A stretch of DNA of 64,000 nt from Syntrophorhabdaceae bacterium (GTDB lineage Bacteria > Desulfobacterota > Syntrophorhabdia > Syntrophorhabdales > Syntrophorhabdaceae), in contig DASXUJ010000024.1 in NCBI GenBank assembly GCA_036504895.1, positions 1-64,000 on the forward strand. The letters are read 5' to 3'. Numbering within the stretch: the stretch's first letter is position 1; every line of letters starts with the position of its first letter. Position numbers and translations under genes: made by a program. This document shows positions 51,824 to 59,866 of this stretch, in pieces. The notes beneath the pieces are model-generated. The model ran no database searches. It was not told where the DNA came from and was given only the letters and a program-made list of their open reading frames with translations.

Positions 51824-52357
51824 ATGGAATTAAGGAAATGTACTATCTTCACCCCCTTGGGGGAAATGAGGGCTGCCGCGGAAGGAGACGCCCTGGTGGG
51901 ACTCAGATTTTCCGGTCAAAAATATGACTGTAATTACGGGAAAGAATGGTCCGAAGAACCCGATTACCCCCTTTTCAAGGCCCTGGGCACGCAGCTCGAC
52001 GCCTATTTCAGTGGCCGGCCCGAAAACTTCGACATACCTCTGTCGCTACGGGGCACTCCGTTTCAAAGGGCGGTGTGGGGACTGTTGAGAACCATACCCG
52101 CAGGAAAAACATCCACTTACGGGGCGCTCGCGATTCAGCTCCGCGAGCAGGGTCGGGCGGCTTACCCGCGGGCCGTGGGGGGCGCAATAGGGAGAAATCC
52201 CCTCTCCCTCATTGTTCCGTGCCATCGCGTGATAGGGTCGAACGGCCGACTTACCGGGTATGCAGGAGGCCTCGACCGTAAGGCCCTGCTGCTTGATTTG
52301 GAGAAAGGAGCCGATCCCGGCATGGCGTATTCGCCGAGGGGCGGGCAAAAGACATAG
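51824..52357 (+). CDS. ogt: Methylated-DNA-protein cysteine methyltransferase
   Basis: 177 aa. The active site PCHRVIGSNGRLTGYAGGL has the acceptor Cys133; the helix-turn-helix GALAIQLREQG and the arginine finger ARAVGGAIGRNP (here YPRAVGGAIGRN) are also present. It repairs O6-methylguanine by taking the alkyl group. AAGGAG lies before the ATG. It follows the Ada-AlkA fusion on the same strand, a two-gene alkylation-repair operon. Confidence 0.94.
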   Translation: MELRKCTIFTPLGEMRAAAEGDALVGLRFSGQKYDCNYGKEWSEEPDYPLFKALGTQLDAYFSGRPENFDIPLSLRGTPFQRAVWGLLRTIPAGKTSTYGALAIQLREQGRAAYPRAVGGAIGRNPLSLIVPCHRVIGSNGRLTGYAGGLDRKALLLDLEKGADPGMAYSPRGGQKT

Positions 52358-52525
52358 TTTCATTGACTTTAGGGCCCTATCGTCACAAAATGGAATATCC
52401 TGTGCCCTCCGATACAATTCTCTACGGGTTTAAATTCAAACAATGATTGAAAACGGCAAGGGGCGCACGCCTTTCTGCGGTCCTTGCCTTCAGTACCGTG
52501 CGGGGATTGCAAATCTAACCTGAAA

Positions 52526-53032
52526 TCAGGGCTTCATGCCTTCGGGCATTCCTTTGCCGCCCATCATCTTTCGTCCCTTGCCCATCTCTTCGCGGGCCGC
52601 GGCTGTTGCTTCCTTGAAGGTCGCGAGATTTCCCCCGTTGGTTTTAATGAATACCTCGGCGTCTTCTTTCTTTTCAAACGCCCATTTTCCCACTCTCGCC
52701 ATCACGCCCGGCCTTTCTCCCCCCACTACCCAAAAGGCCTTCTCCGCGTCGATGAGCTTTTTGGTATTATAGTCGGCGACCTTGATCGACTTTACAGCCT
52801 TATCCTGGTGCCGCCCCATTTCATCAATCGCACAGCGGAGGCTGCAGACTGCCTTTGTCGTGCCGTCGCTGAATTCGACGACCATGCGCGATGTATTGAA
52901 TCTCTCCCTGTCCATGCCGCAATTGCTGCACGCCTTGTGGGTGGCGATATCCGGCTGCATCTGGGCCCATGCCGCTATGCCGGAGAGGAGACAAAACACT
53001 GCAATTGCGACCCATGTAAACTTCCTTCCCAT
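52526..53032 (-). CDS. NosL-like periplasmic copper-binding protein
   Basis: About 168 aa from the ATG at 53032 (AGGAGG upstream). A Sec signal ends near AAWAQMQP. The NosL marks are CSNCGMDRERF, CSLRCAIDEM and MKKPK-like FIKTNGG; the CxxCGM motif binds Cu(I). NosL assists copper site maturation in nitrous oxide reductase and related systems; nosZ is not in the window. Here it ends a six-gene operon with an ABC transporter, so copper or another metal could be handled by the set. The last 30 residues are Met/Gly/Lys rich. Confidence 0.85.
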   Translation of the reverse strand: MGRKFTWVAIAVFCLLSGIAAWAQMQPDIATHKACSNCGMDRERFNTSRMVVEFSDGTTKAVCSLRCAIDEMGRHQDKAVKSIKVADYNTKKLIDAEKAFWVVGGERPGVMARVGKWAFEKKEDAEVFIKTNGGNLATFKEATAAAREEMGKGRKMMGGKGMPEGMKP

Positions 53033-53081
53033 CCTGTTCCTCCTGTATTTGAGTTTCACCCGGTTCTTTTCCCGGTTTTGT

Positions 53082-53825
53082 TTAAGTGACGGCTGCGGCA
53101 ACCGGACCGGTCTTCCCTTTGCCTTGCGATATATCGATCTCGCCGATGTTCCCGTCCCGCATCTCGAGCATCCGGTCCGCGTAACGGGCGAGCTCCGGGT
53201 TGTGGGTAACCATTATGACGGTAAGACCCACCTCTTTATTCAACTGCTTGAGGACCCTGACGATCTCCTCCGACCGCTTCGTGTCGAGATTGCCTGTAGG
53301 CTCATCGGCAAGGAGTATCTCCGGCTTATTGACCATGGCCCTCGCGATGGCTACCCTCTGCATCTCGCCGCCCGAGATCTGGCCCGGAAGATGGTTCTTC
53401 CTGTGGTCGATCCCGAGAAGGGCGAGGAGCTTGTCTGCCTCCTGTTCCGTGCCCGGCTTTTGATAAAAGGTCAGGGGAAGGAGCACGTTCTCCCGGACGC
53501 TCAGGGTGGGAATAAGGTAGAAGTTCTGAAAGATATAGCCGAAGGCCTCCCTCCTTATTCTCGTCAGCTCCCGCTCGGAGAGTCTTTTGCCTCCGCCGAA
53601 TATCATCCGGTCGTTGATGAAGAGCTCCCCGCCGGTCGGGTTGTCGAGGCAGCCTATCAGGTTGACGAGGGTGGTTTTTCCCGACCCGGAAGGGCCGATG
53701 ATCGAGATGAAGTCGCCCTTCATTATTTTGAAGGAGACATTGTTCACCGCGACCACTTCCTCGATCCCCCGCGAATATACCTTGGTCAGTTGTGCCGCCT
53801 TTATGGTTTCCCGTGTTTCGCTCAT
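53082..53825 (-). CDS. ABC transporter ATP-binding protein, LolD/MacB type
   Basis: 247 aa from the ATG at 53825; overlaps the permease stop by 4 bp. Walker A GPSGSGKTT, signature SGGEMQRVAIARA, Walker B ILLADEPTGNLD and the H-loop VTHNPELA. The longer frame upstream is not used. This subfamily powers LolCDE/MacB-type transporters that work from the inner membrane on periplasmic substrates. It pairs with the permease 53822-55015. Confidence 0.95.
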   Translation of the reverse strand: MSETRETIKAAQLTKVYSRGIEEVVAVNNVSFKIMKGDFISIIGPSGSGKTTLVNLIGCLDNPTGGELFINDRMIFGGGKRLSERELTRIRREAFGYIFQNFYLIPTLSVRENVLLPLTFYQKPGTEQEADKLLALLGIDHRKNHLPGQISGGEMQRVAIARAMVNKPEILLADEPTGNLDTKRSEEIVRVLKQLNKEVGLTVIMVTHNPELARYADRMLEMRDGNIGEIDISQGKGKTGPVAAAVT

Positions 53826-55015
53826 CTTCCCGTCTCCCCCCGTATGGCCTCTAAGGGCCGGATCCTTCCCGCTCTCCATGCGGGATAGAGCCCGCTCAGG
53901 AGCCCTATCACAATAATCCCGATGAGGGTCGTCACGATGAGCTCCCCGTCTATCCGGACCAGACCGCCGCCCGGCGCATAGGGCAGGACGCGGCGCATGA
54001 CGATATCCGTGACCCTCGAAAGGATGAGGGCGAAGATGATGCCGAGAACGCCGCCCACGGTGCAGAGCATGCTCGTCTCCAGCCAGATCAGCTTGAATAT
54101 GTCCCACGGCATGGCCCCTATGGTCTTTAAGATCCCGATCTCCTGAAACCTTTCCCACACGGAGGTGAGGATAGTATTAATCACCCCCACCATGGCGATG
54201 ACGATGGCGATGACCGCGATGGAGAGGACCATCACCTTTGCCGTGGAGATGAGCTTCATGATCGTATCTTTCACCTGGGCGAGGCTGACGATCTGTACGT
54301 CCGGGAGTTTGTAGAGCTTCTCCTCGAGGGGGCCGCTGTTCGCCCCCTTCTTGAGCTTGATGCCGATGGTGGTAATCTCGTTGGGCCTCTTGAAGATGGT
54401 TTGCAGGGTTTTCATGGGCACGAAGATGGTGCCGTCGTCCTGGGTGCCGGTCCTTTCGAGGATGCCCACCACTTTGAACTGCACGTTCTTTTCCGGCATG
54501 AGGATCATATCCCCTACCTCGCGCTGCTCGAGTTCGGCTGCCTCGAAGCCCATGACCGCCTCGTTTCCTTCCTCGCTCTTGAACCAGCCGCCCTGCCTGA
54601 ATTTCAGGAAGGGCTTCATCTCCGAAAAGCTTTTCGGATCGACCCCGAAATAGGCGGCGATGCCGCCGCTCTCCCCCTTATTCGGATCGAAGACCGCAGA
54701 CATGAGTATTGGCGTGATCTTGTCCACCTCGGGCTCCTTCGTGATATCCTTCATCACCGATTCGTCCATGTAGCGGAGCCCCGTCCCCCCTTTGAGCATG
54801 AGGGTCGCCGCCTCATAAGGGCAGCCCTTCGCCATGATCATGAGCTGGAACCCCATGTTGTCGATATCCTTATTTAAAGATGCTTCGTAGCCCTTATTGA
54901 AGCCGAGAAGGCTCACGAGCACCCATGCGGAAAGGGCGATGCCGACGACGGTCAGCACAGTGCGCACTTTTTTTCTCAAAAGGTTCTTGTATGCAACCTG
55001 AAACTTGGTAATCAT
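53822..55015 (-). CDS. ABC transporter permease, FtsX/MacB type
   Basis: 397 aa. One N-terminal helix (TVLTVVGIALSAWVLVSLLG), a large periplasmic domain (about residues 50-260), then three more helices, as in MacB/LolC/FtsX permeases. It has no fused ATPase. The periplasmic part reads VGILERTGTQDDGTIFVPMK, as in MacB_PCD. Four-base overlaps on both sides make it part of a tightly coupled set. The substrate is not known; mechanotransmission in the periplasm is likely rather than classical import. Confidence 0.92.
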   Translation of the reverse strand: MITKFQVAYKNLLRKKVRTVLTVVGIALSAWVLVSLLGFNKGYEASLNKDIDNMGFQLMIMAKGCPYEAATLMLKGGTGLRYMDESVMKDITKEPEVDKITPILMSAVFDPNKGESGGIAAYFGVDPKSFSEMKPFLKFRQGGWFKSEEGNEAVMGFEAAELEQREVGDMILMPEKNVQFKVVGILERTGTQDDGTIFVPMKTLQTIFKRPNEITTIGIKLKKGANSGPLEEKLYKLPDVQIVSLAQVKDTIMKLISTAKVMVLSIAVIAIVIAMVGVINTILTSVWERFQEIGILKTIGAMPWDIFKLIWLETSMLCTVGGVLGIIFALILSRVTDIVMRRVLPYAPGGGLVRIDGELIVTTLIGIIVIGLLSGLYPAWRAGRIRPLEAIRGETGR

Positions 55016-55677
55016 TTCCTGTTACCCTCCTGCGCGGATTGCGCTGAAAAGACGAATTCATCCATGAGTATGAGGTTCTTCTTGGCGGCCCTGAGGGCTG
55101 CCCTGAAATCCCCTTCCGCTTCGGGCGCCGGGTTCTTTATCTCGCCTGCCTTCCCCGCGGCCTTGCCCGAGGCGACATCATACTTCTCGAAGTCTTTGAG
55201 ATCCAGGCCGACGAACTGTTTGGCGAATTTAGGGTCCCTCAGCTTTCCCGCGTACTGGCTCGTCATCTTCTGGATGTAAAAACCCTTTATTGTCCCTTCG
55301 AGGTCCTGCACCAGGAAGACCTGGATACCCCCGAACTGGCCCTTCTGATTGACCCCGTGGATATAGCCCACTTTCTTCTTTCCCTGGTTGACCTCGTAGA
55401 TTGTATAGGGCACGTCTATGGTTTCATAGATGCCGTGGAACTTGTCGCCGAGCCGCCGCTCCACGGTGGCGAGGAGCTTTTCCCCTCCTTTCTTCTGAAT
55501 CGAGGTATAGACCGTCTTATATCCCGTGGATTGCGGAAAAAGTCTCGCCACGTCCCTGTCCGGGTCGTTGAGGTCGCAGCCCACCGCCGCCCACGAGGCG
55601 CTATATCCGGAACACAGAAGGAAAAGTGCCAAAATGAGATATCTTACTGCCCCTACGTTTCGTCTGTTCTTTTTCAT
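55012..55677 (-). CDS. FMN-binding-like periplasmic protein
   Basis: About 221 aa from the ATG at 55677 (MKKNRRNVGAVRYLIL). A signal peptide ends near SASWAAVG. The body has the FMN_bind (NosR/RnfG-type) layout: IYEVNQGKKKVGYIHGVN, GGIQVFLVQDLEGTIKGFYI, then a K/D-rich helix FAKQFVGLDLKDF. It lacks the S/T-GAT flavinylation motif, so it may bind FMN only non-covalently, or not at all. Together with NosL and the ABC pair it recalls Nos-type accessory systems. It overlaps the permease by 4 bp. Confidence 0.75.
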   Translation of the reverse strand: MKKNRRNVGAVRYLILALFLLCSGYSASWAAVGCDLNDPDRDVARLFPQSTGYKTVYTSIQKKGGEKLLATVERRLGDKFHGIYETIDVPYTIYEVNQGKKKVGYIHGVNQKGQFGGIQVFLVQDLEGTIKGFYIQKMTSQYAGKLRDPKFAKQFVGLDLKDFEKYDVASGKAAGKAGEIKNPAPEAEGDFRAALRAAKKNLILMDEFVFSAQSAQEGNRK

Positions 55678-55705
55678 ACTCCTTCTCCGCCGGCACCCCA
55701 CTCGA

Positions 55706-56704
55706 TCAGAGTACCAGCTTATAAAAATAAATTTGGAATATTATGCTCGAATCGGTGGTATTGTGGTCGTACTGATACATGAGGCGCAGGGTGAGGTCGG
55801 AGGTGATCTGGCTCGAGGCGCAGAATGCCGCCTGCCAGTCCCGGTCGAACCCCTGTTTCCAGTAGGTGGGCTGGATCTCCAGCTTGAGCCGGTTCTCAGG
55901 GTCCACGTTAAACCCGATTCGATACATCATGGCATAAGTATCCTGGTCGAGCCAGGTGCCCGCGAGGATGTCAAAACGGTGCTCCCAACGGTCCCTCAGA
56001 ATGGCGAAGTCGGCGCCCACGAGCCTCATCTCCTGGGCCTTCGGATCTCTCAGGTTATATCCCATGGTGTCGAGGGTCTTTCCGTAGCCCGCGGAAAATC
56101 CGATGTTGTAATTGTCGCGGCTCAAGACCCCGTAGGATATGCGGGACGCGGCCATGGAGTTGCCACGGGCATAGACGGGCATACCGGAGCCGGTCGTGTA
56201 AGTGGCCGCCACGTCTCCCCATGAAAAATCCTTTGAGAGCCCCGCGCCCCAGTCGCGGTCGTACCCGAAGCCCTGGATCGCGAGGGTCCGAAGCAGAAGG
56301 GCATGGCTGTCCAAATAGGAGCCGAGGCCGAAGGCGGGGCGGTTGTGACCTACCCACACGTAGGGACCCGGGGTCCTCACCTTGAAATAGGCGTTATACA
56401 CCTGGGGCTCCCATTTTATCGAGTCCGCACCATCAAGACCGTTTACGGTAAGGGCCGCGCGGGCCTGGAGGGCGAAGGTGCCCCAGTCCCCGGACTCGCC
56501 GGAGAACCGCTTCAGGTAATCGAATCCCACGCTCGGCTTCTGCATCTCCGCGTCGGGGTTCTGGGAATAATAAATTGTCTTTCTCAGCTCTGATGAATAC
56601 CCCATGATGCCCTGGGACTCGAAATAGAGAAGCTGGTCGGCCGCCTGCACGGCGCCGCCGGAAGCGAAAAAAATTGCGATGAGAAGGAGGAGCCTATACG
56701 TCAA
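55706..56704 (-). CDS. Outer-membrane beta-barrel-like protein
   Basis: 332 aa, start TTG at 56704 overlapping the FixH-like gene by 11 bp. Signal peptide (MTYRLLLLIAIFFASGGAVQ, cut near AADQ). The mature part is a run of alternating aromatic strands ending in phenylalanine-like YFYKLVL (a C-terminal aromatic residue close to the end), as in porin-like outer-membrane proteins; IQPTYWKQGFDRDWQAAF and YDHNTTDSSIIFQIYFY are typical strands. No plug domain, so not TonB-dependent. Its channel substrate is unknown; in this operon it might bind or pass a metal chelate. Confidence 0.78.
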   Translation of the reverse strand: MTYRLLLLIAIFFASGGAVQAADQLLYFESQGIMGYSSELRKTIYYSQNPDAEMQKPSVGFDYLKRFSGESGDWGTFALQARAALTVNGLDGADSIKWEPQVYNAYFKVRTPGPYVWVGHNRPAFGLGSYLDSHALLLRTLAIQGFGYDRDWGAGLSKDFSWGDVAATYTTGSGMPVYARGNSMAASRISYGVLSRDNYNIGFSAGYGKTLDTMGYNLRDPKAQEMRLVGADFAILRDRWEHRFDILAGTWLDQDTYAMMYRIGFNVDPENRLKLEIQPTYWKQGFDRDWQAAFCASSQITSDLTLRLMYQYDHNTTDSSIIFQIYFYKLVL

Positions 56705-57155
56705 AGTTCACCCTGCCGCGCATGACGACCTTTCCCTCCTTTGATATGGTTACCCGGATCTCCCAATCACCGGGCATGACAATGTTCACGGGCAGGAGAT
56801 AATCGCCCCTTTTGGAGAGGCTGAACGTCTTGTCGCCCGTCTCGTGGGCGCCCTTCATGGAAGGCATCCCCGCGTCGCCTTTCAACTCGAAGGAGGTATC
56901 CTTCTTTCCTTCTTTCGTAAAAATCTCTATCTTCGTGATGAGCATGCCGAGCTTAGGCGTCCGGTCGAAGCTATAGATGAGGTAATGGGTGCTTCCCATG
57001 GAAATCTTCTTGCCCGGACCGGCCATGGGCGCAAAAGCCGCTCCGTCCGCGGCAGCCCCTTCCTTTGCCTCTCCGAAAAAGGGCATGAGGAGGAGGACGA
57101 ACCCCGCAATGAGCAGGCCGGGGAGGATGCACTTCTTCAGAGTCGGGTGGATCAT
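56694..57155 (-). CDS. FixH/YtkA-like periplasmic protein
   Basis: About 153 aa from ATG 57155 (AAGGAGACTGTGCCC upstream; GTG at 57161 is the alternative). Signal or membrane anchor (LPGLLIAGFVLLLMPFFGEA), then an Ig-like beta domain: MGSTHYLIYSFDRTPKLGML, IEIFTKEGKKD, DAGMPSMKGAHETG, GDYLLPVNIVMPGDWEIRVT. The MPSM and MPGDWEIRV phrases are the FixH/YtkA-family signs (copper-oxidase accessory and related). It opens the six-gene operon. Confidence 0.8.
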   Translation of the reverse strand: MIHPTLKKCILPGLLIAGFVLLLMPFFGEAKEGAAADGAAFAPMAGPGKKISMGSTHYLIYSFDRTPKLGMLITKIEIFTKEGKKDTSFELKGDAGMPSMKGAHETGDKTFSLSKRGDYLLPVNIVMPGDWEIRVTISKEGKVVMRGRVNFDV

Positions 57156-57337
57156 GGGCACAGTCTCCTTATTTCGTGTGGTAAGTTTCTTTCAAAAACG
57201 TCTATTAATGTTATGCACGATCTGGGGTCATGTCAATAAGCCCGCGGCCGCGGACAGGGCCGATTAAATTCCTGTTGCGTGAAAAGGCGTATGAGATTAG
57301 TATTGAGGTGAAGGAATGACGAGAGGGGGCAACTACC

Positions 57338-57757
57338 ATGAACATCATGAACGAGAGAATCACCTTCGAGACAAAGGGAGCGGGCGACCTGACCGACATT
57401 ACGGGCGAGCTCCAGCGGCTCCTTAACAAATCGACCCTCATGGACGGGAATATGACGGTCTTCGTCGCGGGCTCCACCGCGGGCATCACGACTTTCGAGT
57501 ACGAGCCGGGCATGATAAAGGACATCACCGAATTTTACGAGAAACTCGCCCCCTCGGGAGTCCATTATCACCATGACGACACGTGGGGAGACGCCAACGG
57601 GTTCAGCCACGTCCGCGCTGCCTTCACGGGCCCTTCACTCACCCTGCCTTTCGAGGACGGCAGACTGCTGCTGGGCACATGGCAGCAGGTGGTGCTCGCC
57701 GAATTCGACAATAGGCCGAGACGGCGCGAGCTCGTCGTCCAGCTTATGGGGATATAG
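57338..57757 (+). CDS. yjbQ: YjbQ-family protein (UPF0047)
   Basis: 139 aa, the full length of the family. Signs: GDLTDITGELQRLLNKS, VAGSTAGITTFEYEPG, YHHDDTWGDANGFSHVRAAF (parts HHDDTWGDAN and GFSHVRAAF), LLLGTWQQVVLAEFDNRPRR. Its fold is known, and the family has been reported to have thiamin phosphate synthase-like activity in vitro; the in vivo role is unclear. GAGGGGG precedes the ATG. Convergent with the carboxyltransferase gene, 11 bp apart. Confidence 0.93.
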   Translation: MNIMNERITFETKGAGDLTDITGELQRLLNKSTLMDGNMTVFVAGSTAGITTFEYEPGMIKDITEFYEKLAPSGVHYHHDDTWGDANGFSHVRAAFTGPSLTLPFEDGRLLLGTWQQVVLAEFDNRPRRRELVVQLMGI

Positions 57758-57768
57758 GGAAAAATCCC

Positions 57769-59151
57769 TTATTCGGACTTGACCCCGTATTTCTTTTTAA
57801 GAAACTCCAGCCCCGTCATGGGATAGAGGGCGTAAGTAAGAATGTCTCCCATGTCCTCGGAGATGCCTTTCAAAGCCTCTTTTGCCTTGGGAAGCTCGGG
57901 CTCGAGTATATCGCCGGGTCTCACCTCGATGGGCACGTCGCCCTTTTCATAACCCTTCAGGGCCTTCTTGCGGATCTCCTCGTTCACTGCCACGGGCGGT
58001 CTCCCATAGAGGCCGTAAAAGTAGTCCTTCACCTCTTTCGAGATCATCTTGTATCTTCCCGCAATGACGTTGAATACCGCCTGGACGCCGACGATCTGGC
58101 TCGTGGGCGTCACCAGCGGCGGAAACCCGAGGTCCGCGCGGGTTCTCGGTATCTCCTCGTAGACCTCTTTCAGGCGGTGGAGCGCCTTGGCCTGTTTGAG
58201 CTGGCTCACGAGGTTGCTTATCATGCCCCCGGGTATCTGGTGCATGAGCACCCCGATATCGATTACGGCAAAACGTGTGGTGTCGGCGAACTGCATGTAG
58301 TTGGGAACGATCGTCTCCAGGTATTCGTCGATCTCGGCCGCCACTTCAAGATCGAGGCCCGTATCGTGTTCCGTGCCGCGAAGGGTGATGATGAAGGGTT
58401 CGACCGCCGAATGGGATGACCTGAGCCCGAAGGGGGCAAGGCACGTATCGATGCCGTCCGCTCCCGCCTCGATCGCTTTCAGAAGCGCCATGGAGGCCAT
58501 GCCGCTCGTGTAGTGGGTATGGAGGTGCACGGGGATGGTAAGGGAGGCCTTGAGGGCCGAGATGAGGTCAAAGGCGTCGTAGGGCGAGATAATGCCCGCC
58601 ATGTCTTTTATGCAGAGTGAATCGGCGCCCATCTCCTCGATGGTCTTCGCTTTCTTTACATAATAATCGATATTGAATATAGGCCCGCCCAGCTTCTTTT
58701 CCGTGAGGGAATAGGAGAGGGCGCCCTGGATATGGCGGCCGCATTTCTTGATGGCCTCGAAGGCGGCGATGAAATTGCGCTCGTCATTGAGGGCATCGAA
58801 GACACGAAATATCTCGATCCCCGCTTCGGCGGCCCTGGCCACGAAGGCGTGGACCACGTCGTCCGCATAGTTCCTGTAGCCCACAAGGTTCTGTCCCCTG
58901 AGGAGCATCTGGAACTTCGTGGTGGGCATCCGCTCTTTGAGGAGCCTGACCCTCTCCCACGGGTCTTCGTTGAGGAAACGGGTCATCACGTCGAAGGTGG
59001 CGCCGCCCCAGACCTCCATGGAGTAAAACCCCATACGCTCCATCTTCTCGGCAATGGGCAGCATATCCTCAGTGGTCATCCGCGTGGCAAACAGGGATTG
59101 GTGTCCGTCGCGTAACGTGAGATCGGTGACTTTGATGCCCTTCTTTTCCAT
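57769..59151 (-). CDS. pycB: Pyruvate/oxaloacetate carboxyltransferase subunit without biotin domain
   Basis: About 460 aa from ATG 59151 (the ATG at 59169 is the longer option). TIM-barrel carboxyltransferase: TDLTLRDGHQSLFATRM, then EMGADSLCIKDMAGI with the carboxylated Lys, HLHTHYTSGMAS metal ligands, then the PYC_OADA domain (SQIVGVQAVFNVIAGRYKMI in parts). The C-terminus ends without the AMKM biotin site, so biotin is on a separate protein. It could be PycB of two-subunit pyruvate carboxylase or the alpha subunit of oxaloacetate decarboxylase; the partner is not here. Confidence 0.9.
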   Translation of the reverse strand: MEKKGIKVTDLTLRDGHQSLFATRMTTEDMLPIAEKMERMGFYSMEVWGGATFDVMTRFLNEDPWERVRLLKERMPTTKFQMLLRGQNLVGYRNYADDVVHAFVARAAEAGIEIFRVFDALNDERNFIAAFEAIKKCGRHIQGALSYSLTEKKLGGPIFNIDYYVKKAKTIEEMGADSLCIKDMAGIISPYDAFDLISALKASLTIPVHLHTHYTSGMASMALLKAIEAGADGIDTCLAPFGLRSSHSAVEPFIITLRGTEHDTGLDLEVAAEIDEYLETIVPNYMQFADTTRFAVIDIGVLMHQIPGGMISNLVSQLKQAKALHRLKEVYEEIPRTRADLGFPPLVTPTSQIVGVQAVFNVIAGRYKMISKEVKDYFYGLYGRPPVAVNEEIRKKALKGYEKGDVPIEVRPGDILEPELPKAKEALKGISEDMGDILTYALYPMTGLEFLKKKYGVKSE

Positions 59152-59245
59152 GGTTAACCCTCCTCGCAAAAGTGGTGATTAGTTATCATGTCTTCCTGAA
59201 AAAATCAATGGAATATTTCCTCCGAGTCTGCTATCCTTTTAGCCA

Positions 59246-59322
59246 CGGGAAGTAGCTCAGCATGGTGGAGCACAGCGTTCGGGACGCTGGGGTCGCAGGT
59301 TCAAATCCTGTCTTCCCGACCA
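59246..59322 (+). tRNA. tRNA-Pro (anticodon CGG)
   Basis: 77 nt with CCA encoded. Acceptor CGGGAAG pairs with CTTCCCG, the D arm has AGCTCAG, the anticodon stem CAGCG/CGCTG frames the loop TTCGGGA with anticodon CGG, and the T arm GCAGGTTCAAATCCTGT (GGTTCAAATCC core) is normal. The plus-strand gene is flanked by the carboxyltransferase on the left and a quiet gap on the right. Confidence 0.96.
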
Positions 59323-59626
59323 TTTTACCCCCTCGATCAAATATCCGGAGTTTTATAATCCCTTTTTTCTGTAGCCAATCTGCCGCCCGAGTATGGGGGG
59401 TAATGAAAATATAAGTCCTTCCGTCGGGTGTTCAACCGTGTTGTGACCGGCGCAGGCCGCTGAAGGTCCATATAGGTATTTCCCGGATTCCTTTATCAAG
59501 ATGAGCCCTTTCCGGTTTTATCAGCCCCAGGCCTCCCACACCCATAGCCTGTTTGACCGGCACCCCCCCGCTCCTTATATTGTAAGAAATGAAATCAATC
59601 CATAGACGTGAGGGGAATGGCCTATT
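59323..59626. other. Gap after tRNA-Pro
   Basis: No supported gene. The AGGGGAA at 59611-59617 may be the ribosome site for the TTG start at 59627. Confidence 0.4.
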
Positions 59627-59866
59627 TTGAACTGGCCGGCCGGAACAATAAAAAAAGTAGTGGTCGGCGTGATAGGCGGCACCGTGGTCCTCGTGGGGAT
59701 CGCCATGATCGTGCTTCCGGGACCGGCTTTTGTCCTTATCCCCCTGGGTCTGGCAATTCTTGCCACAGAATTCGCGTGGGCGAAAAAACTCCTGAAAAAA
59801 GTAAAGCTCGAGATCAAGAAAAGGATCAATAGAGGCGGCATATGGAATGGCACCAAAAAGAGATAG
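59627..59866 (+). CDS. PGPGW-type small membrane protein
   Basis: 79 aa; the start is TTG (59627), since an in-frame stop lies just upstream and AGGGGAA sits 10 bp before it. Two hydrophobic helices around a Pro-rich turn (VGIAMIVLPGPAFVLIPLGL) and a basic C-terminus (KKLLKKVKLEIKKR). The LPGPAxxLxPxG motif is that of putative PGPGW-type transmembrane proteins, which are widespread and of unknown role. Its last 25 bp overlap the start of the P-type ATPase, so the two are co-translated. Confidence 0.75.
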   Translation: MNWPAGTIKKVVVGVIGGTVVLVGIAMIVLPGPAFVLIPLGLAILATEFAWAKKLLKKVKLEIKKRINRGGIWNGTKKR

